Shown here: piece by piece, positions 11,413 through 20,553 of the stretch
Position numbering within the stretch: position 1 is the first letter of the stretch
Layout of the letters: each line of letters begins with the position of its first letter
Assembly: GCF_019635935.1 (NCBI RefSeq)
Contig: NZ_JAHBYN010000001.1
Location: forward strand, 2,043,501-2,107,500
DNA length: 64,000 bases
DNA from: Parvibaculum sp.
GTDB lineage: Bacteria > Pseudomonadota > Alphaproteobacteria > Parvibaculales > Parvibaculaceae
Direction: 5' to 3'
Position numbers and translations under genes: made by a program
Notes under the pieces: generated by a model
Told to the model about the DNA's origin: nothing
Seen by the model: only the letters and a program-made list of their open reading frames with translations
Databases searched by the model: none

Positions 11413-12577
11413 AAATATTCCGCAGACGGACGATCCGCGCGGGCCGGGCTTCGGCATCTATGTCCACTGGCCCTTCTGCCAGTCGAAATGTCCCTATTGC
11501 GATTTCAATTCGCACGTCGTTGCCGCGGTCGATCAGGCGCGCTGGGCGGCCGCCCTGAAGCGCGAACTCGAACACATGCGCTGGCTGACGGGTCCGCGCC
11601 GCGTGCGCTCGATCTTTTTCGGCGGCGGCACGCCCTCGCTGATGGAGGTCGCGACCGTCGAGGCGGTGCTCCAGCGCATCCACACGCTCTGGCAGGTCGA
11701 CGAGGATGTCGAGGTGACGCTGGAAGCGAACCCGACCAGCGTCGAGGCGGCGCGCTTTCGTGGGTATGCGGCCGCGGGCGTCAACCGCCTGTCGCTCGGC
11801 GTCCAGTCGCTTGACGACGCGCAACTGAAATTTCTCGGACGTCTGCACACCGCCGACGAGGCGCTCCACGCCATCGCGCTTGCCCGCGAAACTTTTCCGC
11901 GCCTCTCTTTCGACCTCATCTATGCGCGCCCCGGCCAGACGCGCGAGGCCTGGGAACGCGAACTGCGCGCCGCGCTCGCCCATGCCGCCGACCACCTCTC
12001 GCTCTATCAACTGACCATCGAACCCGAAACCGCCTTTGCGCGGCTTTATGAAAAAGGCGCCTTCGCGCTGCCGGCCGAAGAAGACGCCGCCGCGCTTTAC
12101 GAATTGACCGGCGACATCTGCGCCGAGGCTGGAATGTCGGCCTACGAAGTCTCGAACTATGCAAAGCCCGGCGCCGAGTGCCGCCACAATCTCGTCTATT
12201 GGCGCTACGGCGACTATGCGGGCGTCGGTCCGGGCGCGCATGGCCGCGTCAGGGCAGGGGAGGTGCATCGCGCAACGCGCACCCATCGCGTCCCCGGCCA
12301 GTGGATCGAGGCGGTTGAGCGCGAGGGCCACGGCCTCGAAGCGTCGGAGGAAATTTCACCGGCCGAACAGGGCGATGAAATGATGCTGATGGGTCTGCGT
12401 CTTGAGGAAGGTGTTTCGCTGTCGCGCTACGCAAGGCTCACAGGCCGCGCGCTTGCCGATGCACGCCTCGAAAATCTCGCCGCCGCCGGATTGCTGCGGC
12501 GCGACGGCGACCGCATCCGCGCCACGCCGCAGGGCCGCCTCGTCCTCGATGCGCTGCTGGCGCGGCTGCTCGCCTGA
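11354..12577 (+). CDS. hemW: Radical SAM heme chaperone HemW
   Basis: Oxygen-independent coproporphyrinogen oxidase-like protein that binds heme for delivery to membrane enzymes. It has the radical SAM cluster motif [17 protein letters not shown], and the HNLVYW motif followed by [10 protein letters not shown] that marks HemW rather than HemN. Two starts fit: ATG 11354 has GGAG seven bases upstream and gives 407 residues; ATG 11396 gives 393. Both overlap rdgB in another frame. The first is kept because of its ribosome binding site. It ends 18 bases before the convergent LpoA-like gene. Confidence 0.9.
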   Translation: MTSRIAPTPSVSSSMPVSAENIPQTDDPRGPGFGIYVHWPFCQSKCPYCDFNSHVVAAVDQARWAAALKRELEHMRWLTGPRRVRSIFFGGGTPSLMEVATVEAVLQRIHTLWQVDEDVEVTLEANPTSVEAARFRGYAAAGVNRLSLGVQSLDDAQLKFLGRLHTADEALHAIALARETFPRLSFDLIYARPGQTREAWERELRAALAHAADHLSLYQLTIEPETAFARLYEKGAFALPAEEDAAALYELTGDICAEAGMSAYEVSNYAKPGAECRHNLVYWRYGDYAGVGPGAHGRVRAGEVHRATRTHRVPGQWIEAVEREGHGLEASEEISPAEQGDEMMLMGLRLEEGVSLSRYARLTGRALADARLENLAAAGLLRRDGDRIRATPQGRLVLDALLARLLA

Positions 12578-12595
12578 GCGCCGGAAAATCGAATC

Positions 12596-13861
12596 CTAGA
12601 AAACCGGCGGACGGAAACTTGTCGGCGCCGGATCGATGACGACCGCGCCGCCGGCCCGGACTTCCATCACCGCAAGCCCGCGTTCGGTGCGCCCGTCGGG
12701 CATGAACCGGAAAATGCCGTCGACACCCGCAAAGCCGTCGGGGTCGGTCAGCGCCGCCGTCGTGAAGCGCTCGCCGGGCGCCCGCGTCGACAGCGCCACC
12801 GCAAGGCTCGCCGCGTCGTAGCCGAGGCTTGCGATGCGCGGCGGCGTCGCCGGTCCATAGGCGCGTTTGTAGCGCGTCAGGAATTGCGCATGGCCTTCCG
12901 GCGGCGGCGCCGGGAACCAGCCGCCATGCAGCGGCGGTTCAAGCGCCAGCGTTGGATCGTCCCAGAGCCCGGTGCCGAGAAATTTCACCGTGCGCGGATC
13001 GAGATCGTAATAAGGAAGCAGCGGTGAAATGGTTTTAAGCTGCGCGCCGCCTTCGGGCAGGAACAGCGCCTGGAAATTTCCGCCGCCATAGCTCGCCGCG
13101 ATCCGCCTTGCCGGTTCGTACATGCCGTCCGAACTTGCCGGATAGCTTGTACTGGCGACCACCTGCCCGGCGCGCGCCGAAACCGCGCGGTCGAACTCGG
13201 CCCGCGCCCGGTCGCCATAGCTGCCTTGCGGGTAAAGCGCGCCGAACGACGTCATGCCCTGCAGCGTCGCATATTCAACGATGCGGGAAATGTCCTCGTG
13301 CAGCGGAAAGGAAAGCAGGTAGACGCCGTTGCCCGCGACCGCGCTGTCCGACGAGAAGGCGACGACGGGCACGTTGAACTGGGCCGCCAGCGGCGCGACG
13401 GCGGCGACCTCCTCGGCAAACAGCGGCCCGAGAATGAGATCGGCCCCGGCGTTGAGCGCTTCCTGCGTGGCGCGTTGCGCCCCGCCCGCCGTGCCGCCCG
13501 TCGCCTTGGGGATCAGCAGCACCTGCGCATTGTCGAATTCGAACACCGCCAGCTGCGCCGCATTGTAGAGCGCGTTCGAGAGCGCCCGCACATTGTCGCG
13601 CGGCGAGTTGAACGGCAGCAGCAGCGCGACGCGCACCACCGGCTCGCCGGCCATATGCGCCGGCGTATAGAAATTGGCCGGATTGCGCATCGCCGGCGTC
13701 TCGACGCGCGGCGGCGGCTGCACCTGCACGACGGGCGGCGGCGTCACCACCGGCGGCGGCGCTTGCCGTCCGCCAAGCCCGTTGCAGGCCGCCAGCATCG
13801 CGCCGAAACACAGCAAGACGACCGCCCGAAGGCCGGAAGAGAAGAGGCGGGCGTCTGTCAC
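12596..13861 (-). CDS. LpoA-like penicillin-binding protein activator lipoprotein
   Basis: A 421-residue lipoprotein with signal peptide and lipobox (MLAAC), a Pro-rich linker (about 30-55) and a periplasmic-binding-protein type I fold: VVRVALLLPFNSP, LNAGADLILGPLFAEEVAAV, VPVVAFSSDSAVAGNGVYLLS. This is the C-terminal part of LpoA, which activates PBP1a; the N-terminal TPR domain of E. coli LpoA is missing, as is common in alphaproteobacteria. The GTG start at 13861 has AAGGA eight bases upstream. It is divergent from rsmI with yraN and a BON lipoprotein beyond, the same neighbourhood as lpoA in E. coli. Confidence 0.85.
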   Translation of the reverse strand: MTDARLFSSGLRAVVLLCFGAMLAACNGLGGRQAPPPVVTPPPVVQVQPPPRVETPAMRNPANFYTPAHMAGEPVVRVALLLPFNSPRDNVRALSNALYNAAQLAVFEFDNAQVLLIPKATGGTAGGAQRATQEALNAGADLILGPLFAEEVAAVAPLAAQFNVPVVAFSSDSAVAGNGVYLLSFPLHEDISRIVEYATLQGMTSFGALYPQGSYGDRARAEFDRAVSARAGQVVASTSYPASSDGMYEPARRIAASYGGGNFQALFLPEGGAQLKTISPLLPYYDLDPRTVKFLGTGLWDDPTLALEPPLHGGWFPAPPPEGHAQFLTRYKRAYGPATPPRIASLGYDAASLAVALSTRAPGERFTTAALTDPDGFAGVDGIFRFMPDGRTERGLAVMEVRAGGAVVIDPAPTSFRPPVF

Positions 13862-13978
13862 CGGGATATTCCTTGAACGAAGAGGGTCGGGGCCCGGCAA
13901 AGGGTACCGGCCGCGCCGGGGCAAGTAAACCTGAGCCTTCTTGCCAAAAAGTGTCTTCCGGGCGCAAGGTCGCCGGCG

Positions 13979-14839
13979 ATGAACGAAAAATCCAGATCCC
14001 CGCTCGCGCCCGGCCTCTATGTCACGGCGACGCCCATCGGCAATGCCGGCGACATCGGCCTGCGCGCCCTCGACGTCCTGTCCCGCGCCGATCTGGTCTT
14101 GTGTGAGGACACGCGCGTGACGGCGAAGCTCTTCGCCATTCACCATATCGAGGCGCGCACCGCGCCCTATCACGACCACAACGCGGCCGAGATGCGCCCG
14201 CGCATCCTGAAGCGGCTCGAGGCCGGCGAGGCGATCGCGCTGGTTTCGGATGCCGGAACGCCGCTCGTCTCCGATCCGGGCCTGAAGCTGGTGCGCGAGG
14301 CGATTGCCGCCGGCCACACCGTGACGACGGTTCCGGGCGCCTCCTCGGTTCTGGCCGCGCTGACATTGGCCGGCCTGCCGACCGACCGCTTCTTCTTTGG
14401 TGGCTTTCTCTCCGCCAAACAGGAAGCCCGGCGCAAGGAACTGGCCGAGCTGGCGGCCATTCCGGCAACGCTGGTGTTCCTCGAAAGCGCCAACCGTCTG
14501 GCCGCGTCGCTTGCCGACATGGCCGAAACGCTCGGCCCCCGCGAAGCGGCGGTCGCGCGCGAACTGACCAAGAAATTCGAGGAAGTGCGGCGCGGCCCGC
14601 TCGGCGAGCTTGCGGCGCATTACCGGGAGGCAGGCGCACCGAAGGGCGAAATCGTCGTCGTCGTCGGCCCGCCCGAAAAGCGCGCGCCGCTCTGCGCCCA
14701 CGAGATCGACGCGATGCTCGAAAACGCGCTCAGGCGTTCGAGCCTCAAGGACGCGGTCGCCGAAGTCGTATCGATGACGGGCCTGCCGCGCCGCGAAATC
14801 TATGCCCGCGCCCTCGAAATCGCGGATGCGGAAAAATGA
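13979..14839 (+). CDS. rsmI: 16S rRNA (cytidine1402-2'-O)-methyltransferase
   Basis: Methylates the 2'-OH of C1402 in the 30S decoding centre. The 286-residue product shows the tetrapyrrole-methylase fold motifs PGLYVTATPIGNAGDIGLRAL, CEDTRVT and SDAGTPLVSDPG, then ATLVFLESANRL. Normal length. The ATGA overlap with yraN at 14836-14839 indicates an operon. Confidence 0.97.
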   Translation: MNEKSRSPLAPGLYVTATPIGNAGDIGLRALDVLSRADLVLCEDTRVTAKLFAIHHIEARTAPYHDHNAAEMRPRILKRLEAGEAIALVSDAGTPLVSDPGLKLVREAIAAGHTVTTVPGASSVLAALTLAGLPTDRFFFGGFLSAKQEARRKELAELAAIPATLVFLESANRLAASLADMAETLGPREAAVARELTKKFEEVRRGPLGELAAHYREAGAPKGEIVVVVGPPEKRAPLCAHEIDAMLENALRRSSLKDAVAEVVSMTGLPRREIYARALEIADAEK

Positions 14840-15231
14840 AGCTTGGTGCAAGAAAAGGCGATCCCGCGCGCGGCCTTGCCGCCCATCGTCTTGGTCTGCG
14901 CGCCGAAACGATTGCCGCCCTGTGGCTGCGCCTCAAGGGCTACCGCATTCTGGCCCGGCGGCTCAAAACCCGCGCCGGCGAGATCGACATGGTGGCGCGG
15001 CGGGGCAGGGTGCTGGCCGTTGTCGAGGTCAAGGCGTCGGCGCAGGCCGCCATGGCGGGCGAGCGCGCCGTCGAGGCCTTGCTGCCGCGCCAGCAGCAGC
15101 GTCTGGCCCGCGCCGCCATGCATCTGCTGGCGATGCGTCCGGCGCTGGCGGGCCTCGACCTACGCTTCGATCTGGTGCTGGTCGCGCCGCGCCGCCTTCC
15201 CCGACATCTGCCGGACGCCTGGCGGCCATAA
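14836..15231 (+). CDS. yraN: YraN family endonuclease-fold protein (UPF0102)
   Basis: A 131-residue protein with the PD-(D/E)xK-like core GYRILARRLKTRAGEIDMVARRGRVLAVVEVKA (split here only for description: the GEID and VEVKA elements supply the acidic and Lys residues). Function in vivo is not established. Translationally coupled to rsmI. The order rsmI-yraN-BON lipoprotein next to the LpoA-like gene is conserved from enterics to alphaproteobacteria. Confidence 0.92.
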   Translation: MKLGARKGDPARGLAAHRLGLRAETIAALWLRLKGYRILARRLKTRAGEIDMVARRGRVLAVVEVKASAQAAMAGERAVEALLPRQQQRLARAAMHLLAMRPALAGLDLRFDLVLVAPRRLPRHLPDAWRP

Positions 15232-15296
15232 TCTCGCCGCACCGCTCCCCTCATTGTCGCAGCCGTCGGGGGTTTCTCATTTTCGGAGATCGATAT

Positions 15297-15869
15297 ATGC
15301 GCGTATCCATGACGATGCTGGTGCTGGCGGCCTTGGCGCTTGGCGGCTGCGTGCCGCTGGTCGTCGGTGCGGGCGGGGCCGCCGCGGTCGGCGCCTCGCA
15401 GGAACGCGGTTTCGAACAGGCCGTCGACGACAACGAGATTTCCTTCGAGATCAACCGCAAGCTGCTGGCCGAAGACGGCAATCTTTTCAAGGGCGTGGCG
15501 ACCCAGGTGCGCGGCGGCCGCGTGCTTCTGTCGGGCGTCGTGCCGAAAGCCGAAGACCGCGTGCGGGTGGTCCGCATCGTCTGGACGGTCGGTGGCGTCA
15601 GGGAAGTCATCAACGAATTGCGGGTCGGCGAGAGCGCCGGATTCGGGCAGGCCATGGCCGACACGGCGATCACCACCAAGCTACGCGCCCGCCTGACCGG
15701 CGACCGCAATGTCAGCGGCATCAATTATTCGATCGAGACCGTGCACGGCACCGTCTACCTGATGGGCACCGCGCTCGACCGCGCCGAGCTCGACCGCGTC
15801 ATCGCCCATGCGCGCGACATCTCGGGCGTGAAGAACGTCGTCTCTTATGTCGAGGTCAGGAAGCCCTGA
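15297..15869 (+). CDS. BON-domain lipoprotein (DolP/YraP-like)
   Basis: A 190-residue outer-membrane lipoprotein candidate: signal peptide with lipobox LGGC, a Gly/Ala-rich linker and two BON domains (about 45-110 and 115-190, with VRGGRVLLSGVV and VHGTVYLMGTA). BON lipoproteins such as DolP sense envelope phospholipids and support outer-membrane integrity. The ATG at 15297 has GGAG eight bases upstream; the open frame extends far upstream through yraN in another reading but is not coding there. Position beside yraN supports the DolP relation. Confidence 0.88.
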   Translation: MRVSMTMLVLAALALGGCVPLVVGAGGAAAVGASQERGFEQAVDDNEISFEINRKLLAEDGNLFKGVATQVRGGRVLLSGVVPKAEDRVRVVRIVWTVGGVREVINELRVGESAGFGQAMADTAITTKLRARLTGDRNVSGINYSIETVHGTVYLMGTALDRAELDRVIAHARDISGVKNVVSYVEVRKP

Positions 15870-15926
15870 GCGAACCTGCGTCGAGAGCGCTTGCATCCGC
15901 CGCCCCGGCCGCGCCATGATCGTCGC

Positions 15927-16778
15927 ATGGACGACGCGACACACGACATGGAATCCGAGTTGCAGCGGGCGGGCGCGACGCCCGACGGCGAACTCGACCT
16001 GGCGCGTCTTGCGCTGACGCTCGCCGCGCTCGATCGTCCGGAACTCGAACCCGATTCCTATCTCGCGCATCTCGACGAACTTGTCGGCGCGGCTGGCGAT
16101 GCCTTGCCGGGCGGCGCGGGCGAAGCACCCGCCGGCATCGTCGCGGGCGCGTTGGCGGGCGTCGTCGCCGGCCGCTTTCGCTATCTCGGCGACACCGAAA
16201 CCTATGACGATCCGCGCAATGCCAATCTCGCCCATGTAATCGACCGCCGCAAAGGCCTGCCGGTCACGCTCGGCATTCTCTATCTGCATGTCGGCGCGAA
16301 GCTCGGCCTCGACCTGACGGGTCTGAACTTTCCGGGCCATTTCGTGCTCCGCCTGCGCGCCGCCGACGATGCGGTGGTGCTCGACCCCTTCAATGGCGGC
16401 CGTCCTTTGACCGCCGCCGACCTGCTGACGCTGCTGCGCGGCGTCGAGGGGCCGGATGCGCGGCTGACGCCGGAGGCCTGCGAGCCGGTCGGCCCGCGCG
16501 ACATCCTGCTCCGGCTTGAAAACAACATCCTGAGCCGCGCCATCAAAAGCGGCGACTTCGCCCGCGCCCGCGCCGTGGTGCTGCGCATGATCTGGCTGGC
16601 GCCGCAGCGCGCCGGGCTCCGCTTCGAACTTGGCCGGCTCGAGGTTCATGCCGGGCACATGGGTGCCGCCGCCCATGCCTTCGAGACCTGCAAGGACCTC
16701 GCCGCCGATATCGGCGAAACCCGCATCGCCGGCATGGCCGAAGAGGCGCTGCGCCGCCTGAAGACCCGCCTCAACTGA
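15927..16778 (+). CDS. SirB1 family protein, transglutaminase-like plus TPR
   Basis: A 283-residue cytosolic protein. The N-terminal half is the SirB1/transglutaminase_9 domain ([51 protein letters not shown] in two blocks about residues 90-145). The C-terminal part has two TPR-like helices. The ATG at 15927 is preferred; the frame is open 12 codons upstream. Members are widespread in proteobacteria but the substrate is unknown. Located between the BON lipoprotein and gshB. Confidence 0.85.
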   Translation: MDDATHDMESELQRAGATPDGELDLARLALTLAALDRPELEPDSYLAHLDELVGAAGDALPGGAGEAPAGIVAGALAGVVAGRFRYLGDTETYDDPRNANLAHVIDRRKGLPVTLGILYLHVGAKLGLDLTGLNFPGHFVLRLRAADDAVVLDPFNGGRPLTAADLLTLLRGVEGPDARLTPEACEPVGPRDILLRLENNILSRAIKSGDFARARAVVLRMIWLAPQRAGLRFELGRLEVHAGHMGAAAHAFETCKDLAADIGETRIAGMAEEALRRLKTRLN

Positions 16779-16857
16779 TTTTTTTCTCGCAAAGGGCCGC
16801 GCCTCCCCCCATCTTTCCCCGAGCCCGCCCGCCCGCGAAAGAGTGCGAGAGAAAAAC

Positions 16858-17796
16858 ATGAGCCTTGCCGTCGCCATCCAGATGGACCCGGTCCACCAGA
16901 TCAACATCAACGCGGATTCGACCTTCGCGCTGGGGCTGGAGGCGCAGCGCCGCGGCCATACGCTTTTCTATTACGAGCCTCAGGACCTTTCGATGCGCGA
17001 CGGCCGCGCCTATGCGCGGATGCGCCCCCTGACGCTCCGCCGCGAAGTCGGCAATCACTCGACGCTCGGCAGCCTCGAAAAGACCTTTCTTGAAAATGTC
17101 GATGTGGTGCTGATGCGTCAGGACCCGCCCTTCGACATGAGCTACATCACGGCGACGCATATTCTCGAAACCGTGCATCCGAAAACGCTGGTCGTGAACG
17201 ACCCCACCGAGGTCCGGAACGCGCCGGAAAAGCTTTTCGCGGTGCGCTTCAAGGGGCTCTTGCCGCCGACGCTGATCAGCCGCGACCCGGAGGAAATCCG
17301 CGCCTTCCGCCGTGAGTTCGGCGACATCATCGTCAAGCCGCTCTTCGGCAATGGCGGCATCGGCGTTTTCCGCATCCGCGAGGGCGACGAGAACCTCAAT
17401 TCGCTGCTCGAGATTTTCGGCCAGATGAACCGCGAGCCGGTGATCGTGCAGAAATATCTCCCCGAAGTGCGCCAGGGCGACAAGCGCATCATCCTGGTCG
17501 ACGGGCAGCCCGTCGGCGCCATCAACCGCGTCCCGGCCGAGGGCGAGGCACGCTCCAACATGCATGTCGGCGGGCGTCCCGAAAAATGGTCGCTGACAAA
17601 ACGCGAGCGCGAAATCTGCGAGACGATCGGTCCGGAACTGAAGAAGCGTGGATTGATTTTCGTCGGCATCGACGTGATCGGCGACTGGCTGACCGAGATC
17701 AACGTCACCTCGCCGACCGGCATTCAGGAGATCGACCGCTTCGACAATGCCAATCTGGCGGGGCTGGTCTGGGACGCTATCGAGGCGCGGAGATAG
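16858..17796 (+). CDS. gshB: Glutathione synthase
   Basis: ATP-grasp ligase that joins gamma-glutamylcysteine and glycine. The 312-residue protein starts with the prokaryotic GSH synthase N-domain ([21 protein letters not shown]) and contains the ATP-grasp elements [15 protein letters not shown] and [17 protein letters not shown]. The ATG at 16858 follows GAGAGA; an in-frame ATG at 16843 is less well placed. It starts 79 bases after the SirB1 gene. In many alphaproteobacteria gshB directly precedes comM; here two genes intervene. Confidence 0.97.
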   Translation: MSLAVAIQMDPVHQININADSTFALGLEAQRRGHTLFYYEPQDLSMRDGRAYARMRPLTLRREVGNHSTLGSLEKTFLENVDVVLMRQDPPFDMSYITATHILETVHPKTLVVNDPTEVRNAPEKLFAVRFKGLLPPTLISRDPEEIRAFRREFGDIIVKPLFGNGGIGVFRIREGDENLNSLLEIFGQMNREPVIVQKYLPEVRQGDKRIILVDGQPVGAINRVPAEGEARSNMHVGGRPEKWSLTKREREICETIGPELKKRGLIFVGIDVIGDWLTEINVTSPTGIQEIDRFDNANLAGLVWDAIEARR

Positions 17797-17803
17797 GGCG
17801 GAG

Positions 17804-19102
17804 ATGAAGATGGCGCGGGGAGCACGCATCAACTGGGCGCGTTACGCGATCGTGGCGGCAGCGATTGCGCTGATTGTCGGCGCCATCTGGACGCTGCGCC
17901 CGGTTTTCATTGCCGATGCGCCGCCGCCCACCGTCGAGGAAACGGCGGCGCGCATCCACGGCGCGGTCATTGCCATCGACACACATGTCGACATCCCCTC
18001 GACCTTTGCGACCGATATCTACGATCCCGGCAAACGCGGCGTCTATCCCGTGCAGGTCGATCTGCCGCACATGCGCGAGGGCGGGCTCGATGCAGTCTTC
18101 TTCGTCGTCTATGCGGGGCAGGGCGCGCGCGACGACGCGGGCCATGCGCAAGCGGCATCCGAAGCCTTCGCGAAATTCGCCGCCATCCGCCGCATGACCG
18201 ATAATCTGTACCCGGACGAGATCGGCCTTGCCCGTTCCGCCGCCGACATCCGCCGCCTCCATGCCGAGGGAAAGCTCGTCGCGCTGATCGGCATCGAGAA
18301 CGGTTATGTCGTCGGCCGCGCGCCCGAGCTTCTCAATGTCTATTACGCGCTTGGCGCGCGTTATCTCGGCCTTGTCCACAACGGCCACAACGACATCGCC
18401 GACAGCGCCCTGCCGCAGGAGCGTTTTGCCGACCGCGCCAACGAAGACGGCGGCGAACATGGCGGCCTGTCGGATTTCGGCCGCGCGCTCATCGCCCGCG
18501 CCAACGATCTGGGGCTGATGGTCGATGTCAGCCACGCGTCGAAAGCCGCCGCGCTCGAAGCGATCGAGTTGTCGCGCGCCCCGGTCATCGCCTCGCATTC
18601 CTCTGTTGACGCACTTCATCCCCATCCGCGCAACATGACGGACGAGGAATTAAAGGCGCTGGCGGCAAAGGGCGGCGTCATCCAGATCGTCGCCTTCGAC
18701 GCCTATCTACACGAAGTGCCGGAGGAAAAGCTCGCCGCACGCCGCGAACTGGCCGCCTCGCTCGGCCTGACTTCGCTCGACGCCTTCTTTGGCGCATCGG
18801 ACGAAACGAAGCGCAAATTCGCCGAAGGCGTCGCCGCCCTCGACGCGAAATGGCCGCGCGCCACCGTGGCGACGCTTGTCGATCACATCGACCATGCGGT
18901 GCAGCTTGTCGGCATCGACCATGTCGGCATCTCGTCGGACTTCCAGGGCGGCGGCGGCATCGAAGGCTGGTCCCATGCCGGCGAAACACTGAACGTGACG
19001 GCCGAACTCGTCCGCCGCGGCTATACCGAAGAGCAAATCGCGAAGCTCTGGGGCGAAAACCTGATGCGCGTCATGGACGCGGCCGAGGCGGCGCGGAAAT
19101 AG
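17804..19102 (+). CDS. Membrane-anchored M19 dipeptidase (renal dipeptidase family)
   Basis: Zinc dipeptidase of 432 residues with one N-terminal membrane anchor (about 13-32). The metal ligands are visible as HxD in IDTHVDIPS, His in DVSHAS and ASHSS, and the HVGISSDFQGG motif with its conserved Asp. Family members hydrolyse diverse dipeptides, including D-amino-acid dipeptides, so a role in periplasmic peptide turnover is plausible. The start ATG at 17804 lies 8 bases after gshB, with GGCGGAG close by, so it is probably in the gshB operon. Confidence 0.9.
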   Translation: MKMARGARINWARYAIVAAAIALIVGAIWTLRPVFIADAPPPTVEETAARIHGAVIAIDTHVDIPSTFATDIYDPGKRGVYPVQVDLPHMREGGLDAVFFVVYAGQGARDDAGHAQAASEAFAKFAAIRRMTDNLYPDEIGLARSAADIRRLHAEGKLVALIGIENGYVVGRAPELLNVYYALGARYLGLVHNGHNDIADSALPQERFADRANEDGGEHGGLSDFGRALIARANDLGLMVDVSHASKAAALEAIELSRAPVIASHSSVDALHPHPRNMTDEELKALAAKGGVIQIVAFDAYLHEVPEEKLAARRELAASLGLTSLDAFFGASDETKRKFAEGVAALDAKWPRATVATLVDHIDHAVQLVGIDHVGISSDFQGGGGIEGWSHAGETLNVTAELVRRGYTEEQIAKLWGENLMRVMDAAEAARK

Positions 19103-19118
19103 CGCGGTCGGCGTGGTT

Positions 19119-19673
19119 TTACCGCGCCGTGTCGTCTGGCGGCAATTGCATCATCGTCCAGCCATCCATCAGTCCCGGCATCGGCGGCGCATGGGATTTC
19201 GTCGTTGTTCCCTCGGGAGGATTGAAGTTGAGACGGGTCTTGCGCCAGGTGGGATACTTTTCTTTGGGTAACGCATAAGGCGCGCACTTCCTCAAAGCCT
19301 CCTTTGCCATGACGTAGCTTGACTGATATCGGCCATCCCTTTCTTTTTCGGGAGGGCTGACCCAGATCACAGCGCCCTCAGGACTGAATACAGCGTTCAA
19401 TGCGACCGCCGTCGATTGCGAGTGGGGACGCCAGCATTTCGACAATTGTTCTCGAAACTGGGTCGCTTCCTCTTCGGTCAGCGGAACAGTGGCGCGCGGT
19501 CCCTCATAGGCGGGCTCCGCCGGATATTCCCGCGATGCTGCCGGCGCGTCGTCGAGTAGGCGGATAATGGCGGCGGGGTCGAATCGTCGCGCACCCGTTT
19601 CATCGCCAAACACAGGCAAGGCCGGCAAAAAGCCCAACCCTGCCGACAGGATCAACGGAAGAATGGTGCGCAT
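19119..19673 (-). CDS. Exported protein with TolA/TonB C-terminal-like domain
   Basis: A 184-residue protein with a signal peptide (ends near VFG). After a linker comes a domain that matches the alphaproteobacterial TolA C-terminus: EQLSKCWRPH, VALNAVFSPEGAV, ALRKCAPYALPKEKYPTWR, RLNFNPPEG. The two Cys flanking the domain are typical. It has no TolA coiled coil and no membrane anchor after processing, so it is a free periplasmic version. The open frame runs antisense into comM, but the ATG at 19673 with its signal peptide is the likely start. Confidence 0.75.
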   Translation of the reverse strand: MRTILPLILSAGLGFLPALPVFGDETGARRFDPAAIIRLLDDAPAASREYPAEPAYEGPRATVPLTEEEATQFREQLSKCWRPHSQSTAVALNAVFSPEGAVIWVSPPEKERDGRYQSSYVMAKEALRKCAPYALPKEKYPTWRKTRLNFNPPEGTTTKSHAPPMPGLMDGWTMMQLPPDDTAR

Positions 19674-19862
19674 CGATGCCCTCAAGGTAAGCGACCGGCA
19701 AGCCGCAAGTCTAAGGTCGCCGACAGTGGCAAGGACAGTTATTTCCCGGCCGGATGCGGGAACGAAAGTTCCCATTTCGTTCTTGAACCTGTCAAATCTC
19801 TCGGCTAGCCTTTTGCCATAACGCGAGGGCCCCGGCCCCGCGCCGGGGCAGGGGGCCGAAAC

Positions 19863-20515
19863 ATGGTCGCGCATATCGAGACGGTGGCCTTTCAGGGCGT
19901 CGAGGCGCGGCCGGTCGATGTGCAGGTCCATATCGCCAGCGGCGTCATCGGCTTTGCCGTCGTCGGCCTCGGCGACAAGGCGGTGGCCGAAAGCCGCGAG
20001 CGCGTCCGCGCCGCCCTCCATGCGATCGGCCTCGGCCTGCCCGCGAAACGCATCACGGTCAATCTCGCCCCCGCCGACCTGCCGAAGGAAGGCAGCCATT
20101 ACGACCTCCCCATCGCGCTCGGCCTGCTGGTCGTCATGGGCGTCCTTCCGGCGCAGGAGCTGGAGCGTTTCGTCGCCATCGGCGAATTGTCGTTGGACGG
20201 TACGATCAACCCGGTCGCCGGTGCATTGCCGGCGGCGATTGCCGCCAATGCGCGCGGCAAGGGCCTGATCTGCCCCGAGGCCTGTGGGCCCGAAGCCGCG
20301 TGGGCCGGCATGGATGCGGGCAATCCGGGCGGCGTCCTTGCGCCGCGCTCGATCATCGCGCTGGTCAATCATTTTCGCGGCAGTCAGGTGCTTTCGGAGC
20401 CCGCGCCGATGAAGGCGGTCGAAGCGGGCCCCGTGCCCGATCTGCGCGACATCAAGGGACAGGAGTCGGCCAAGCGCGCGCTCGAGGTCGCGGCCGCCGG
20501 CGGTCACAACATGCT
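19863..20515 (+). pseudogene. comM: comM/yifB, 5' part (interrupted by element)
   Basis: Encodes the first 217 residues of the Mg-chelatase-like AAA+ protein ComM, a helicase that extends heteroduplex during natural transformation. It contains the Lon/ribosomal S5-like N-terminal domain (LPKEGSHYDLPIALGLLV) and the link RDIKGQESAKRALEVAAAGGHNML. At CACAACATGCT the coding sequence passes into the element. The open frame continues to 20780 with 88 foreign codons and then stops, so a chimeric protein lacking Walker A would be made. Joined to 28980-29877 the frame is intact at 516 residues, the family's normal length. Confidence 0.93.
20505..20515 (+). repeat. attL core, left junction
   Basis: CACAACATGCT, identical to 28969-28979. 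It falls in the comM codons for His-Asn-Met-Leu, just ahead of the Walker A motif. To the right the element continues with an arm containing GCCAATTAAACTTCAC. Confidence 0.85.
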
Positions 20516-20553
20516 AGTGATGGGGCCAATTAAACTTCACCAGATAGCAACTT

